Below are positions 53,254 through 63,048 of a stretch of 64,000 nt of DNA, in pieces (position 1 is the stretch's first letter; every line of letters starts with the position of its first letter). The translations under genes were made by a program, and so were the position numbers. The notes under the pieces are model-generated. The model was not told the DNA's origin and ran no database searches. It saw only the letters and a list, made by a program, of their open reading frames with translations. Source of the DNA: Mixophyes australis (Eukaryota; Chordata; Amphibia; Anura; Limnodynastidae). The stretch spans positions 336,099,875 to 336,163,874 of the forward strand of contig JAVHZZ010000003.1 in NCBI GenBank assembly GCA_036250195.1. Reading direction: 5' to 3'.

Positions 53254-53500
53254 GTGCCTGGCAATGAGATAATGACTTGTAGGACAGCTAATAAAAACAA
53301 CTACTATCACATGAATGCTTTTAAAAAAAAAAAAAGTACTTAACTTGCTATTTAAAGGGGGAAAAAGGAAAATAAACAATTTGGGATTGCTGCTTTAAAC
53401 GTTTCCCACAGGTTCAGCTCTGGACAATAGATATTGGTGCTCTGGACAATAGATATTGGTGCTAATAAGGGTGAGTTAGGATGGAACTGCCTAGGTCCTA

Positions 53501-53906
53501 AAGCTAGGTACACACTACAGAAATTTCAACCAACTTTTTATGCAGAGCGATTTTACATCGCTCGGTCCATGGACTGCATATATACTAGCCTTGTTTAGGA
53601 CGATAAAGGGAAGAGCAGACGTCCCTTTAGCGACTTTTTACAGCCATGTTGTCGGGAGCAATGACTGTAATTTTGTACTCACTGTTGTGGATCGGTCGGA
53701 AGTTTATACACACTACACAGCGGAAACGAGATTGGAACGAAAGTATTAAACGGTACGACCAATCAAATGAGGCGACAATCGTCCATTTGGGCAGACTTTG
53801 GACCATCGTGTCACTGCACACATTAACCCGACTTTTGAACGAGCGGTCGTTTGTCGGCTGATTGAGCCGATTATTGGATGAAACCTGTGTAGTGTGTACC
53901 CAGTTT
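53501..53906. mobile_element. MITE with GGGTACACAC ends (copy 2)
   Basis: Starts AAGCTAGGTACACACTACAG and ends TGTAGTGTGTACCCAG. Length (about 400 bp) and CGAT-rich interior match the copy at 3832-4192. Confidence 0.7.
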
Positions 53907-54337
53907 TACATGGGACACCCATTGTTCTGTTACATGGGTGACATGACTACAATAATTATTTTAACCTGAATTTTTTAAATCAGAAAGAAAGTAGTTTATG
54001 TTGATGTTTCTATGTATGGCATTAATAAATGTGCAAGATGCACATAGTGACATGACTTACTAAATCATTGTAGTGTAAGACAAACACTGTAATCTAAAAA
54101 CGCTTATATCTTTCAATGATGTAAAATTAAAATAAAACAATCCGCTTAGATTTATGTACCCAATCTGAAATCACCGATTTCCTAAATCTGGCCACTTGGT
54201 GCCAGTATAACACGGGATAATATCGTGGAGATCACGGGTCTGTTCTCTAGTTCAAACCCAAACTACATATCCTCATCTAGTGCAAGATGCGCACACGCAG
54301 GCTAGACTCACGCATGTAATGTGTACTGTGCTGTTAC

Positions 54338-54500
54338 CTTCCAATCCCTCTAACAGCCGGGCCCCTGCCTCACTCAGGGCCCCGTCAGGGTTATACCCAA
54401 CGCACAAAGGACAAACTGAAATCGACGGGTGGGAAAAGGATACCGGGAAAGAGCAAATATTATTGCTGGACCCTTTTGACCTAACCAAAAATGGCGGTTG
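54338..54500 (-). other. SLX4IP: Candidate untranslated first exon of SLX4IP
   Basis: A GC-richer, apparently unique block ends on the minus strand at a good donor (GGAAG|GTAACA, intron from 54337 downward). A YY1-like site (AAATGGCGG on the plus strand, 54489-54497) lies near its start, as often seen just inside TSSs of housekeeping genes. The position, 1.5 kb from MKKS exon 1 and divergent from it, fits the head-to-head arrangement. There is no coding support, so this rests on composition and signals only. Confidence 0.4.
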
Positions 54501-54599
54501 AACTACGGTGTCCTTACTGGGACAAAAAGGAGATCTGTTCGTTTTATAAACGCGTTCTGCTTTCTTTATAGAACTAAGTTTTACAGGCAAAAGTGGTGA

Positions 54600-55900
54600 C
54601 TTGCTTGTCTTAAAATGAGAAAAATAAAAACTGCATTATCATAAACTCTAAATAGCATCTATTGGATGCTTTGACTCAAGCTATTGTGGAAATACAAATG
54701 TATTCATCAAAACCCTTAGCAGCATGTATACCAGATGTCCCTGAACATGGCATGTATGGGTCTATCCTAAACGCTTCTTGTACACTTGTTCCAGGATATA
54801 TATTGTAAACTATTCATTTTATGGATGTATGCATGGTTTGCCAAGAAGGAAAAGAGAGTACATCAGAATAAACACCTGTATTATGAAGTTTATTTAATAC
54901 AAATATCTATGTAATACCAGAACATAACCAGACAATTACAGATCATTTTATCACTGTGCTCTTACTGCACATTTGGCAATCTTGTGTAAGTGGAATATTG
55001 CACATGGCAATTCAGAACTTTCCACTTTCATGAATCTACCCATTGTTCCACCAACTGCATAGCTCCCAGTATTCTACACACAAAAGACAGTGGTGTCGCT
55101 ATGTCTGGCGTACATTACCGTATGTGTTAAACCATTTATATTCATTGTTAAATTGCAGTATATAGCAGTGCCCATAGACACCTATGGGGACTGCTATGTA
55201 TTATGAAAAAAAGTGCAAAGCAGCAGATATCTGCTGCGATGCACCAGATAGATGAGGCAAATCCTTCAATTGGCGTCTATTCCCCGAAAAGAATGGAAGC
55301 CAATTGAAGGTTTAATAAATAGGCCCCCATATGTCTGGTATGTTGGATATAAATTACATTTGATTGAGTAACCGTATTAAAGCTGCATTTCTAGGCAGGA
55401 TAAATAAAATCACCAAAGACTCTGGTTCTGCTCCACAGTCTTTTCCAAAGGTTTTGACGTTCATTTCACGGCCTGGGCTGTGTGATGCTTGCAAGCAAGG
55501 TTGTGGCCACTTAGACCTATACAAAGCAGCTAGCACTCTGCTTGCAACTTCTTATAGGTCTCCTGGTCAAACCTCATCTCAGTGGCCATTTTAGAATGGT
55601 CAATGAAAATAACTGTTGGCTAGATAGGTCTGAATATAAAGATTGACCTTTAAATACATTTTAACACCAGTAACAGAACAATTATAAAAAGCAGAATTGT
55701 ATAGCACTGTGAAAAACGAATCAGATTGGTAGAACTCAAGATTACCAAATTCATTCTGGTCAATCTAATGGGAAAGCAGCTGCAAATTACGCCTATCCCT
55801 AGCAGCTTATAAAGCAACTGGTATCCTTCCCACTAATGTATCTCCTCCTAACTTTTCTTTCCAATTCCCTTCATCCTAAATCAAACAACTAAAACCGTCA
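54600..55900. other. Spacer between SLX4IP and MKKS 5' ends
   Basis: No exon recognised. A small palindromic element lies near 55222-55311 (CTTCAATTGGC facing GCCAATTGAAG). The rest is AT-rich unique-looking DNA. Two overlapping frames at 55354-55594 have no known domain. Confidence 0.5.
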
Positions 55901-55909
55901 CAACAGGAA

Positions 55910-56075
55910 AAGTGACCAATCACAGCTCTCGTTTCAAATGATTACGTGTACAATGCGAGTGAAAGCCACAGCGCTATTGGTGGTTTCCTAGCATCATGTC
56001 TGTAGGCTCTGAGAGACAAGGTGACCGGGACCCTGTACTGTCTCCTATGCTTCCGGTATAGGACTTCCGGTAACA
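55910..56075. promoter_or_regulatory. Probable MKKS promoter, possibly bidirectional
   Basis: Two ETS-type sites CTTCCGG lie 14 bp apart at 56050-56056 and 56064-56070. CCAAT boxes lie at 55916-55920 (plus) and 55976-55980 (ATTGG, so on the minus strand). No TATA box is evident. This set is typical of TATA-less vertebrate promoters driving two divergent genes. The TSS position is inferred. Confidence 0.6.
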
Positions 56076-56102
56076 GACACCGGCTGCCGTTGGCCGCCTC
56101 AG
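56060..56102 (+). other. MKKS: MKKS exon 1 (untranslated, start approximate)
   Basis: GC-rich sequence containing 'caccggctgccgttggccgcc' ends at the consensus donor CAG|GTAACT (GT at 56103). It contains no ATG, so the first AUG of the spliced message is that of the uORF at 57601. The upstream limit is a guess from the promoter motifs. Confidence 0.6.
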
Positions 56103-56209
56103 GTAACTAGAGTGAGGTGCTTGGAGAACTTACAGTTCTCTCAGGTGACTGCCATACGTTCTGCGCTAATTTCCGTACATGTTGCGCAGTTTGCGCAGAG
56201 ATCATGTGT

Positions 56210-56322
56210 AGGCTGCTGTAGCTCTCCAGCTATGGGGTAACTACAAGTTCCAGCAGAGGCTAGCAGGTCACGTGGGAACTTGGTGTTTCACAGAGCTGGA
56301 GAGCCATAGGTAGCCCAATCCT
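56210..56322. mobile_element. Old hAT-type MITE in MKKS intron 1
   Basis: Inverted arms 'gctctccagctatgg' and 'agctggagagccatag' with an 'actacaagttccagca' core relate it to the copies at 47 kb. No target duplication survives. It contains a CACGTG E-box (56269-56274). Confidence 0.55.
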
Positions 56323-57009
56323 CAGCACAGTGAGCCTGGTTATGTAACTCCTCATGGTTGGCACGGCATGCTGGGACTTGTAGTTTCAGATCTGCTGATG
56401 GGAATTCCTCATTGTGCAGGACTGGTCAGCTGAGCCACTAGTTATATAAACTAGAAAATATTCTCATGATTCAAAGTGGACTTGACACCTTCTATTCATA
56501 GGTTCTTCAGCAACATATTATAAAAAATGTATTTCATATTTACAAGTTTTTACAGTGATGCTTGTTTTCTTTTTTTTTTTTTCTGTCTCACACAGGACAC
56601 ATTTGGAAATCATTGAGAAAATATTTAGCATGTTTTTCCTGCAGTGTTCACATGAGCTTTAGAAAGTGGGTGGTATTCTGTAGGAAACACAAATTATCTG
56701 TCACGTTTGCTGCAGGAATATTACATCTGCTCTCATTCCAAGTAATGAACATTTTCTTAGTGGTTTTTGTGTAGCTTCTAAAACAAATTTAAAAGCCAAT
56801 AAACTGTAATCTTAAAATTGCTCTCTGCCTCTCCACCTGCACATCACACTGAAAGCTATCACATGTAAGAGGGTGGTTGGAGACACACTGATGTACTTAG
56901 CAGCGTTCACTCATTCCTTTTTAACTCTTGTCTAAATGTATTGCTACTGCTAAAACTGCTTGGAAATAGTTGCAAAATTTTCATAATTATGCATTTTAAA
57001 TATATTTAT

Positions 57010-57295
57010 GGGCAGCACGGTGGCTTAGTGGTTAGTACTTATGCCTTACAGCACTGATGTCATGAGTTAGATTCCCAACCATGGCCTTATCTGTGTGGAT
57101 ATTGTATGTTCTACCTGTGTTTGCATGTGTTTCATCTGGGTGCTCCGGTTTCCTTTCATACTCCCAAAACATACTAGTAGGTCGTTTTGCTACTATTAAA
57201 TTGACCCTAGTCCACCGGTCTGGTTGTGTGTATGTTAGGAAATTTAGGGGCAGGAAGTGGTGTGAGTGAGTTCTATGTACATTCTATTTATTTGT
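57010..57295 (+). mobile_element. tRNA-headed SINE in MKKS intron 1
   Basis: Begins GGGCAGCACGGTGGCTTAG, with box B-like GAGTTAGATTCCC and the 'gtgctccggtttcctttca' body. The tail has decayed after 'gtgagttctatgtac'. Same strand as MKKS, about 300 bp upstream of exon 2. Confidence 0.8.
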
Positions 57296-57586
57296 TAAAG
57301 CTTTTAAGTCATCCATATAGCTAGGCTTGTGAGAGGCTTTAAAGTGGGCCTGTCACTTGCACAGAATAAGGACATCCAGCTTAATAATTCATTAGAAACC
57401 AGTACACTGTAAATATTATATGTCTCAGTATTGTACTTAGTTGCTATGAAATTGATAGTTGCATGCTGATTCCGTTCACAAATTGTTGTCTCCTTTGTGT
57501 GTAGGAAATTCTGTGCCCACACCCTTATTTTTTTCAGTTGCACTGTATGTATCTGCTATTTATAGCATTGTTTTTCTTTTGTTTAG

Positions 57587-57808
57587 ATTGGTGCAAAGTA
57601 ATGGGACTAAAGTCAATATGGAAGAGCTACAAAGTTTTGATTATTATGGGAACAGGTCTTGGAATTACACATTGGGGCTGGTATAACATGCAATCAAATC
57701 CAATGTTTCATCCTGAGGGCGAGGCTCGAGTACCATCCATTGTTCGGTTTCTTATGGGCAAAGAAACAGATGCAAAACCAAAATAGTGGTCTGTTAATGA
57801 TAATTTAG
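57587..57808 (+). other. MKKS: MKKS exon 2 (carries the first uORF)
   Basis: Bounded by acceptor tttttcttttgtttag (AG at 57585-57586) and donor TTTAG|GTAGGT (GT at 57809). Apart from the 61-codon uORF it contains a four-codon ATG-ATA-ATT-TAG uORF at 57797-57808 that ends exactly at the exon border. Confidence 0.75.
57601..57786 (+). CDS. uORF 1 of MKKS, mitochondrial microprotein uMKKS1
   Basis: A 61-codon ORF starting 14 nt into exon 2 in strong initiation context (G at -3 and +4). Residues 1-11 are basic (MGLKSIWKSYK), 12-28 are a hydrophobic glycine-rich segment (VLIIMGTGLGI...), and the rest is hydrophilic and ends DAKPK. It matches in position and type the longest upstream ORFs of human MKKS, whose products were found in the mitochondrial membrane fraction and whose translation represses MKKS. 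It is the first AUG of the predicted spliced mRNA. An in-frame ATG is absent further 5' in the exon, so this start is chosen over longer open frames reaching into the intron. Molecular function is unknown. Confidence 0.85.
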   Translation: MGLKSIWKSYKVLIIMGTGLGITHWGWYNMQSNPMFHPEGEARVPSIVRFLMGKETDAKPK

Positions 57809-57876
57809 GTAGGTCCATTACAACAGTCTAAATACAACAGATGAACATTCAACTAACAATGAATCAACTTAACCAA

Positions 57877-57882
57877 AATAAA
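57877..57882 (+). terminator. Possible intronic poly(A) signal after uORF 1
   Basis: AATAAA 69 bp downstream of the exon 2 donor. If used, it would give a short transcript encoding only the first microprotein. Weak evidence; the area is A-rich. Confidence 0.3.
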
Positions 57883-58271
57883 AAATAACAGTATCTAAGG
57901 AGAGATAAAACAGTGGCATCTTATTTGCAGAAAATAACATTTCTTAAGGCATAATATGTATTTTATTTAAGTTCTGCTTCTCAAATTATCAGAATCATAT
58001 ATTCAGTTTCTCAACTATACCTGACCTGTGGGAGAAACTTTATTATATGCATTATTAACCAATGAACTTCAATATCACTATAAACAAATAATGCACTTTG
58101 AATTATGAAGTAATTTAATTAAAGATAATACATCTGATTGGTGAGCCTGAACATAATGTGAAGCTAATTCTACAACAATGTTATGTTTGTTGATGACCTG
58201 GAGTAATATGCATAAAAATATATTTTTCAGATCATTCCTTGGAGACCTGCCTACCTGCCCAACAAGGAGTT

Positions 58272-58424
58272 ATGAAAGCAAAATCATTTTTGAGAAGAAA
58301 CATTCTCTGGGTTGCAGGAATATCGTTTCTAGGCATTCATTTTGGGACATATTTTATTCAAAAGGTAGCAAAAGGTTCTGCTAGAGATACTGTGGCTCTT
58401 AAAGACTCTAAAGGCAGCAACTGA
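58272..58424 (+). CDS. uORF 2 of MKKS, mitochondrial microprotein uMKKS2
   Basis: A 50-codon ORF: basic start (MKAKSFLRRN), a hydrophobic segment at residues 11-29 (ILWVAGISFLGIHFGTYFI), then a basic-acidic tail ending KDSKGSN. Layout is that of a small mitochondrial inner-membrane protein with an uncleaved N-terminal anchor. It corresponds in position and size to human uMKKS2. The longer frame in the same phase would need a TTG start at 58239 and is not used here. The stop lies 216 nt before the MKKS ATG, enough for reinitiation. Function unknown. Confidence 0.85.
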   Translation: MKAKSFLRRNILWVAGISFLGIHFGTYFIQKVAKGSARDTVALKDSKGSN

Positions 58425-58554
58425 TTGCCTGGCCTCATTCTCCCCCTGCTTCGTATATGGAATTTCTATCACGTTCACCACTGTTCAAAACGTTATAAAT
58501 GTTTGTTCAATCACATCTGTAGTGTTTTGCATCTTTTGCTGTTGTTATGAGGTA

Positions 58555-58584
58555 AATAAATTATATCAGTTTTAAGCCAATAAA
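58555..58584 (+). terminator. Poly(A) signals between uORF 2 and the MKKS start
   Basis: AATAAA at 58555-58560 and again at 58579-58584, inside the MKKS leader and 57-86 nt before the MKKS ATG. In human MKKS, 5'-leader poly(A) sites make a short mRNA that encodes only the uORFs. The same arrangement is seen here. Confidence 0.6.
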
Positions 58585-58640
58585 AGCATAAGCTGAATTA
58601 TTTTCTTGAAAAGAGAAGCACAAATCTTAAATTTCTAATA

Positions 58641-59631
58641 ATGACAAGAGTTGAACAAAAGAAACCATCACTGTGTACAGCCGGACCATTGACCAGTGCC
58701 TCAATCAGGGAACCTCTGAGTGTGCTGCAGATGATTGTAGCATCATGCTATGGTCCGTCTGGTAGACTTAAACAGGTCCATAATGGTAGTGGAGGATATG
58801 TAATTGTGACATCGCAGTCCTCTATGTTATTCAGCAACATGTCTCTCAGCCATCCAGCATTACAGTTGCTTGTTGCCTCTATCCGTAATCACATAACTAG
58901 CTTTAGTGATTGTGGACTCTTTACTGCGGTTCTTTGCTGCAACTTAATTGATAGGTGCCTGAGTTTACCACTTTCAACCCACAAGGTGATAAGATTAAGC
59001 AAGAGTATTTTGGACATGTGTTTGATTTACCTAAAGTCTGAAGACTGCGCATGCAAAATGAGGGTAGATTATACCTGTAGCAAATCACTTATTGACTTGG
59101 CACGATCTGTGCTCTGTAGCAAGCCTGCATGCATGTTGATAATGAAAGAATTCGACTATGTCAGTGTATTATTAGTAAAAGCTTTTCTCTTCAAAGTCCC
59201 GAATGAGAGCAGTCCTAATGTGATTTTAGGAAGAACAGTGATCGTTCCTGTGGAAGGTCTGAGTGTAATGGAATCCACCTTAGTTCCTGGAGTCCTCATT
59301 GAAATGCCAGGATGCAGTTGGAGCAGAGTGATACCTTCTTCAGGACTACCCACAATGACCATTAAACTGGCCCTGTTTTCAATCTCATTATCGGGAGATT
59401 TTAGTGATGCAGGAGATGGCACAGTGGATGTGGCGGATGGTGTAGACCTTGAACAAGTTATGCTGGATCAATTGCTTGTTTTAGGGAAACAGTTAGTGGA
59501 TGACCACGTACACATACTTTTGTGCCAAAAAGTGATACACCCATCGCTGAAACAATATCTAAAAGAGCAAAATGTCCTTGCCGTGGATAGATTAGGAGCA
59601 GCTCTTATGGAACCATTAAGTCAAGTGACAG
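58641..59631 (+). CDS. MKKS: MKKS/BBS6 chaperonin-like protein, first coding exon
   Basis: Codons 1-330 plus 1 nt, ending at donor ACAG|GTAATA. MKKS is a group II chaperonin-like protein. With BBS10, BBS12 and the CCT ring it assembles the BBSome for ciliary trafficking; loss causes McKusick-Kaufman and Bardet-Biedl syndromes in humans. It resembles human MKKS along its length (SCYGPSGRLKQ, FSDCGLFTA, LCCNLI, SKPACML, CQKVIHPSLKQ). The chaperonin phosphate-binding motif is replaced by GPSGRLKQ (residues 38-45) and the GDGTT motif by SDCGLF (89-94), consistent with a family thought not to cycle ATP normally. ATG context is good (A at -3). A large first coding exon preceded by uORFs agrees with the human gene. 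Confidence 0.97.
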
Positions 59632-61131
59632 GTAATAATATACATTTTTTTTTCTAAAATCTTGAATTATGAATGCTTACCATTAGGGTTGAAGTTTAAA
59701 TAGGCGTGATATGCTTGTGTTAGGTTGCGTAAAGGACAGACTGTTATCCAATTTGGCTTTATACCTTTGTAAATTTAATTGATAAGTTTTACAAATTACC
59801 ATGTGTCTCAATGTGGCTTTCAGTCTTGTTTAAGCATATATTAAAGTTGTTTCTAACCTACGTACCTGTGAGCTGGGGATCTTGGATTGCATATTTAGTT
59901 TGGAAAGCTTGTACTGTAAACTCAACTTCCACTTCCTCCCCCTCTTTCCTCTTCCTCTACAATACAACATGACAGAGATCCAAGATTTATATTTGTTTTT
60001 TGGTTTTTTTCTTTACATTGTTGCAACAAGCTGCTGCTCTCTGTAAAATGGTTAACAGGGGCATTTCCCCTGCTACCATGGTATTTTCAGTCTGTGCTGC
60101 ATTCACCGCTTTGAGACCTCGGCTTACCTATCAGTACAAATACAACCCTCCAAGGAAGATTCAGAATATGAACAATTGCACATGCTACATTGATGTCTGT
60201 AAGCGTTCACTGATCCCTTGTGTGTACTGTCAGCAATGAACCCTATTTCGTCTCAGACCAAATGTACCAAGGGCATGTGTGTAAAAGCCCATAGTGCTGC
60301 AGAAAAGCGACAAAACTTGACTTAGTTGATTGTATCCATAAAAGTAACTACCTGTAGCAGGCACAAATAGTCAGATCATACCATATCTGCTCCTCCCATA
60401 GCCTACAAATCATTTGGGTACATTATTATTATTATATTATTTATAGGGCACCACTAGGTGTCCGTAGCGCCGTACAGGGACAAACGAATAACAATACGAG
60501 TTGAAACAGCACAGTACAGTAAACAATAAGCACAGCAACTCCGTAAGCTCAAAGCACATCTAGAGAGGGCTGGGGAGGGGAGAGGAGAAGATCCGCATAT
60601 GACGGAGCCCAAGAGGGAGGGCACGGATGACAGGGAGACTAGGTAGCGAGAGGGGACAGGGGGTGGAGGGTCCTCGAGGGGGAGGGCCAGGTAGCTGGAG
60701 AGCAGAGTTAGAAGTGGTGGAAACAGGAGGAGAGATGGCCCTGCTCAAAGGAGCGTACAATATAAGGACATCTATTTTTATACAAACAAATAAGACACAA
60801 TTAAATGAGACATTAACATAAACCTGCAATATATTAAGGTGCAGGCAGAGAGAACTGGTAAAAATTCATCTCATCGGGGGACTTGAACTACCTTCAGGGC
60901 CTTGAAGTACCACTTTTCCGGCAGGCTCCTACTGTCCTGACCAGAACTAAATTGTAGCGGGACAGTGGGGAAATATGATGGAAACGAAAAAGCCTAAAAC
61001 TTAAATAGAACACTTTTATGAAGCCTTTTTAAAATCATATTTTATAGTGTTGGTAACTATATTGTTGCTTAAATAATGTTTTGCTTTTTATCTTTACGTT
61101 ATTAAAATAAGATTTTCTTTTTAAATTACAG
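59632..61131 (+). other. MKKS: MKKS intron after the first coding exon
   Basis: 1,500 bp, GT-AG, phase 1. It contains the dispersed repeat at 60425-60850. The 79-codon frame at 60000-60239 has no known domain. Otherwise nothing recognised. Confidence 0.85.
60425..60850 (-). repeat. Dispersed 'tagcgcc' repeat, family 2
   Basis: TTA microsatellite, then 'tatttatagggcaccactaggtgtccgtagcgccgtacaggg' and a purine-rich GGGAGGG body ending near 'gctcaaaggagcgtacaatataagg'. Block order matches 11925-12190 and the tail end resembles the tRNA-headed SINE tail. Confidence 0.55.
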
Positions 61132-61307
61132 GTACACAGTCGATTGCTTCTCTGTCATCTGTTTCTTCTGCTTGTTATGGAAGCATCAAGCAAATGAGCA
61201 AATTGACCCATGGAAACAAGCAGTACTTGCATCTCATACCATTTGACACGTCCGTGTGCAGTCTTGTGCTCTGCAACCGCAATGAGACTTCATTAAAAGA
61301 GCTTATG
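61132..61307 (+). CDS. MKKS: MKKS second coding exon
   Basis: 176 nt after acceptor ctttttaaattacag, ending ATG|GTAAGC. It completes the split Gly codon and reads TQSIASLSS through HLIPFDTSVCSLVLCNRNET to KELM, aligned with human TQPIGSLGS...CSLLLCNRNDT. Codons 331-389; phase 1 in, phase 0 out. Apical to intermediate domain region of the chaperonin fold. Confidence 0.97.
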
Positions 61308-61519
61308 GTAAGCCAAACTCTTTGATTCCAGGTTAGAGAAGGCATTTCTACCTTTTCAACAACAACAAAAAAAATCTTTAACATGATCAGCAACATTTGT
61401 GTTTTAGCTACTTTCTAATGGATTATCCGGCTTTAATTGCAGGAAGGAGAAGGTCTCATTATTTGACAAAATATAAATTACACAGAAAAACATTTGTTCA
61501 GCAAGAAAGATTTAATTTG

Positions 61520-62430
61520 CAATTACGGAGTATGTTTTAAACTATATGAAATATAACTTGCAAATATCTGGTACCATACGTTACGCACCCATATAGTGTG
61601 TGCCTGAATGTAGGAGAGGCCTACTAGGCAGAGTGGAAGAAGGGAAAAAAACCATACAGAAAATAAAATACCATTCAGTATTGGCAGGGGGTTAGACGTG
61701 TGAATATAAAGGCAATACTCCAGTTCTCCAAGGCCATGCATCAGTTTGAATGCCCCAGTAAAGGTTGCTTAACCAATGTGACAATTTTGCATCACTTTAT
61801 CTGATGTAAAGTAGACTCAGTTAGTTGAGAAAGGTTACTTTTACCTAGAGAAGAAGATATAATCAATACGGCTATACATCATATGAGTGAGAATAAAATG
61901 TGTATTCTCTAACCGTTGGTTGCAAAATCACCATGTGTCAACCAAGCCGAAAGTAGAGAGCAAAGGTTTAGCAGAATTGGGGAGTGTGGAATGAGCAGAG
62001 TGGGCATGCACAACTGAATTAGTGAAAACCGAGTTAAGGTGCAAATTGAAGTCCTCTGCAGTAATTGATTTGTGAAGTGGTAGCTGCATTATGCTGCAAA
62101 TATGCCTTCTGATTTGCTGGTTGTTGTGTCTGGATCTGTCGGTGGGATCTTGTATAGCTTCTTGCTGCTAAGAGTTTGTCGACGTCCTAGGTATTTTATC
62201 TGAAAAGTCAATGTGCTCCATAGTCTGTGATTCTACCTCTATCACTTGACCATCCAAGGCTTTAGTGTCAGCTCTGAGATCTCTAGTGACTTTGACCATC
62301 TTCCATCTCAGTAAGTTTTTCAGTGTTGAGGGTCCTGCATAGTGAGTGCTGTATTGGTTCACATAGTGGAATTGTTTTCTTCCACACAAGGCCTTGATGG
62401 ACAAAATCACGACACGTATCCACGGCTGGA
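61520..62430 (-). mobile_element. L1/Tx1-type LINE fragment, antisense in an MKKS intron
   Basis: On the minus strand, 62168-62410 reads LRADTKALDGQVIEVESQ, the coiled-coil style of Tx1 ORF1. Near 61850-61990 come FGLVDTW and then THFILTH..YSRIDYIF, the end of the ORF2 endonuclease domain (the D-x-W and S-R-I-D motifs). The two pieces are closer than in an intact element, so ORF1 and ORF2 are joined by a deletion. Confidence 0.7.
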
Positions 62431-63048
62431 GTTTTATTCACTTTAGGCAACGTTTTCCACGTCAAAATATTTTCGGACAGAGAGTATTTTGTAATTAATC
62501 AAAATAAGAGTTTAAACCCACTGAAGTTTATTAACAGCTTAGGGAAAATTGGAGTCCAGTGACACAGCCTCTCACTACATGGTCTGTTCCAGAAGTCACC
62601 AGCCTTGTGTTTATTTGCTGTAGTCTGTGAAGTGCACGGCTTGCTTGTTTTATTACCTACCATGATCTCCTAGTTACAGTGTGATTTGACTGTTTGAAAT
62701 GCTGAGCAGGTACCAAATATTCATCAACAGGTAACTGCTCAGGCTGCAAGACTTATCCCTTCCCAGTACACACTTCCCTGCAACACATTCTGCAAGTCTC
62801 AGCGTCTCTTAGGTTTTTTGGCTTCAAGGATGATCCCAACCATTACGGCATTATAAATTAGCTTTAGTGGCTTAACGAACCTTCATTTTTGTAATGATGA
62901 TCATTAAAGGTAAACAAGCCAAGCAACACATGCTAATTCCTGTTCTACAGGTGAGTTCTGTAAAATCTATTACATTATTGCCTGGTAATATAATAACACA
63001 GACTAATCATCAAGTTACTGATGTATTTATTTGGTTTTATAATTTCAG

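Larger units (their letters stand above)
46225..54337 (-). other. SLX4IP: 5' intron of SLX4IP (inferred)
   Basis: Sequence between the start exon and the candidate first exon. It carries a cluster of MITEs and an L2 LINE fragment, listed separately. 46225-47085, 47600-49225 and 53910-54270 show nothing I recognise apart from simple tracts. Confidence 0.5.
58231..58640 (+). other. MKKS: MKKS exon 3, 5' untranslated part with uORF 2
   Basis: The exon starts after acceptor aaaatatatttttcag (AG 58229-58230). The leader part holds the second uORF, 216 nt of spacer and two poly(A) signals, then runs directly into the MKKS start codon with no splice site needed. Confidence 0.85.

Noticed and set aside
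52875..53379. 63- and 124-codon minus-strand frames
   Set aside because: They lie wholly or partly in a GC-rich hAT-type MITE bounded by a perfect 8-bp duplication.
54273..54590. 105-codon minus-strand frame at the SLX4IP 5' end as a protein
   Set aside because: No similarity recognised; the block fits an untranslated exon better and the frame crosses its donor.
58239..58271. N-terminal extension of the second uORF
   Set aside because: It would start at TTG, only 8 nt into the exon; the ATG at 58272 gives the basic-hydrophobic start expected.
60000..60239. 79-codon frame in the first MKKS intron as an alternative exon
   Set aside because: Reading does not match MKKS and the exon-to-exon phase already fits without it.
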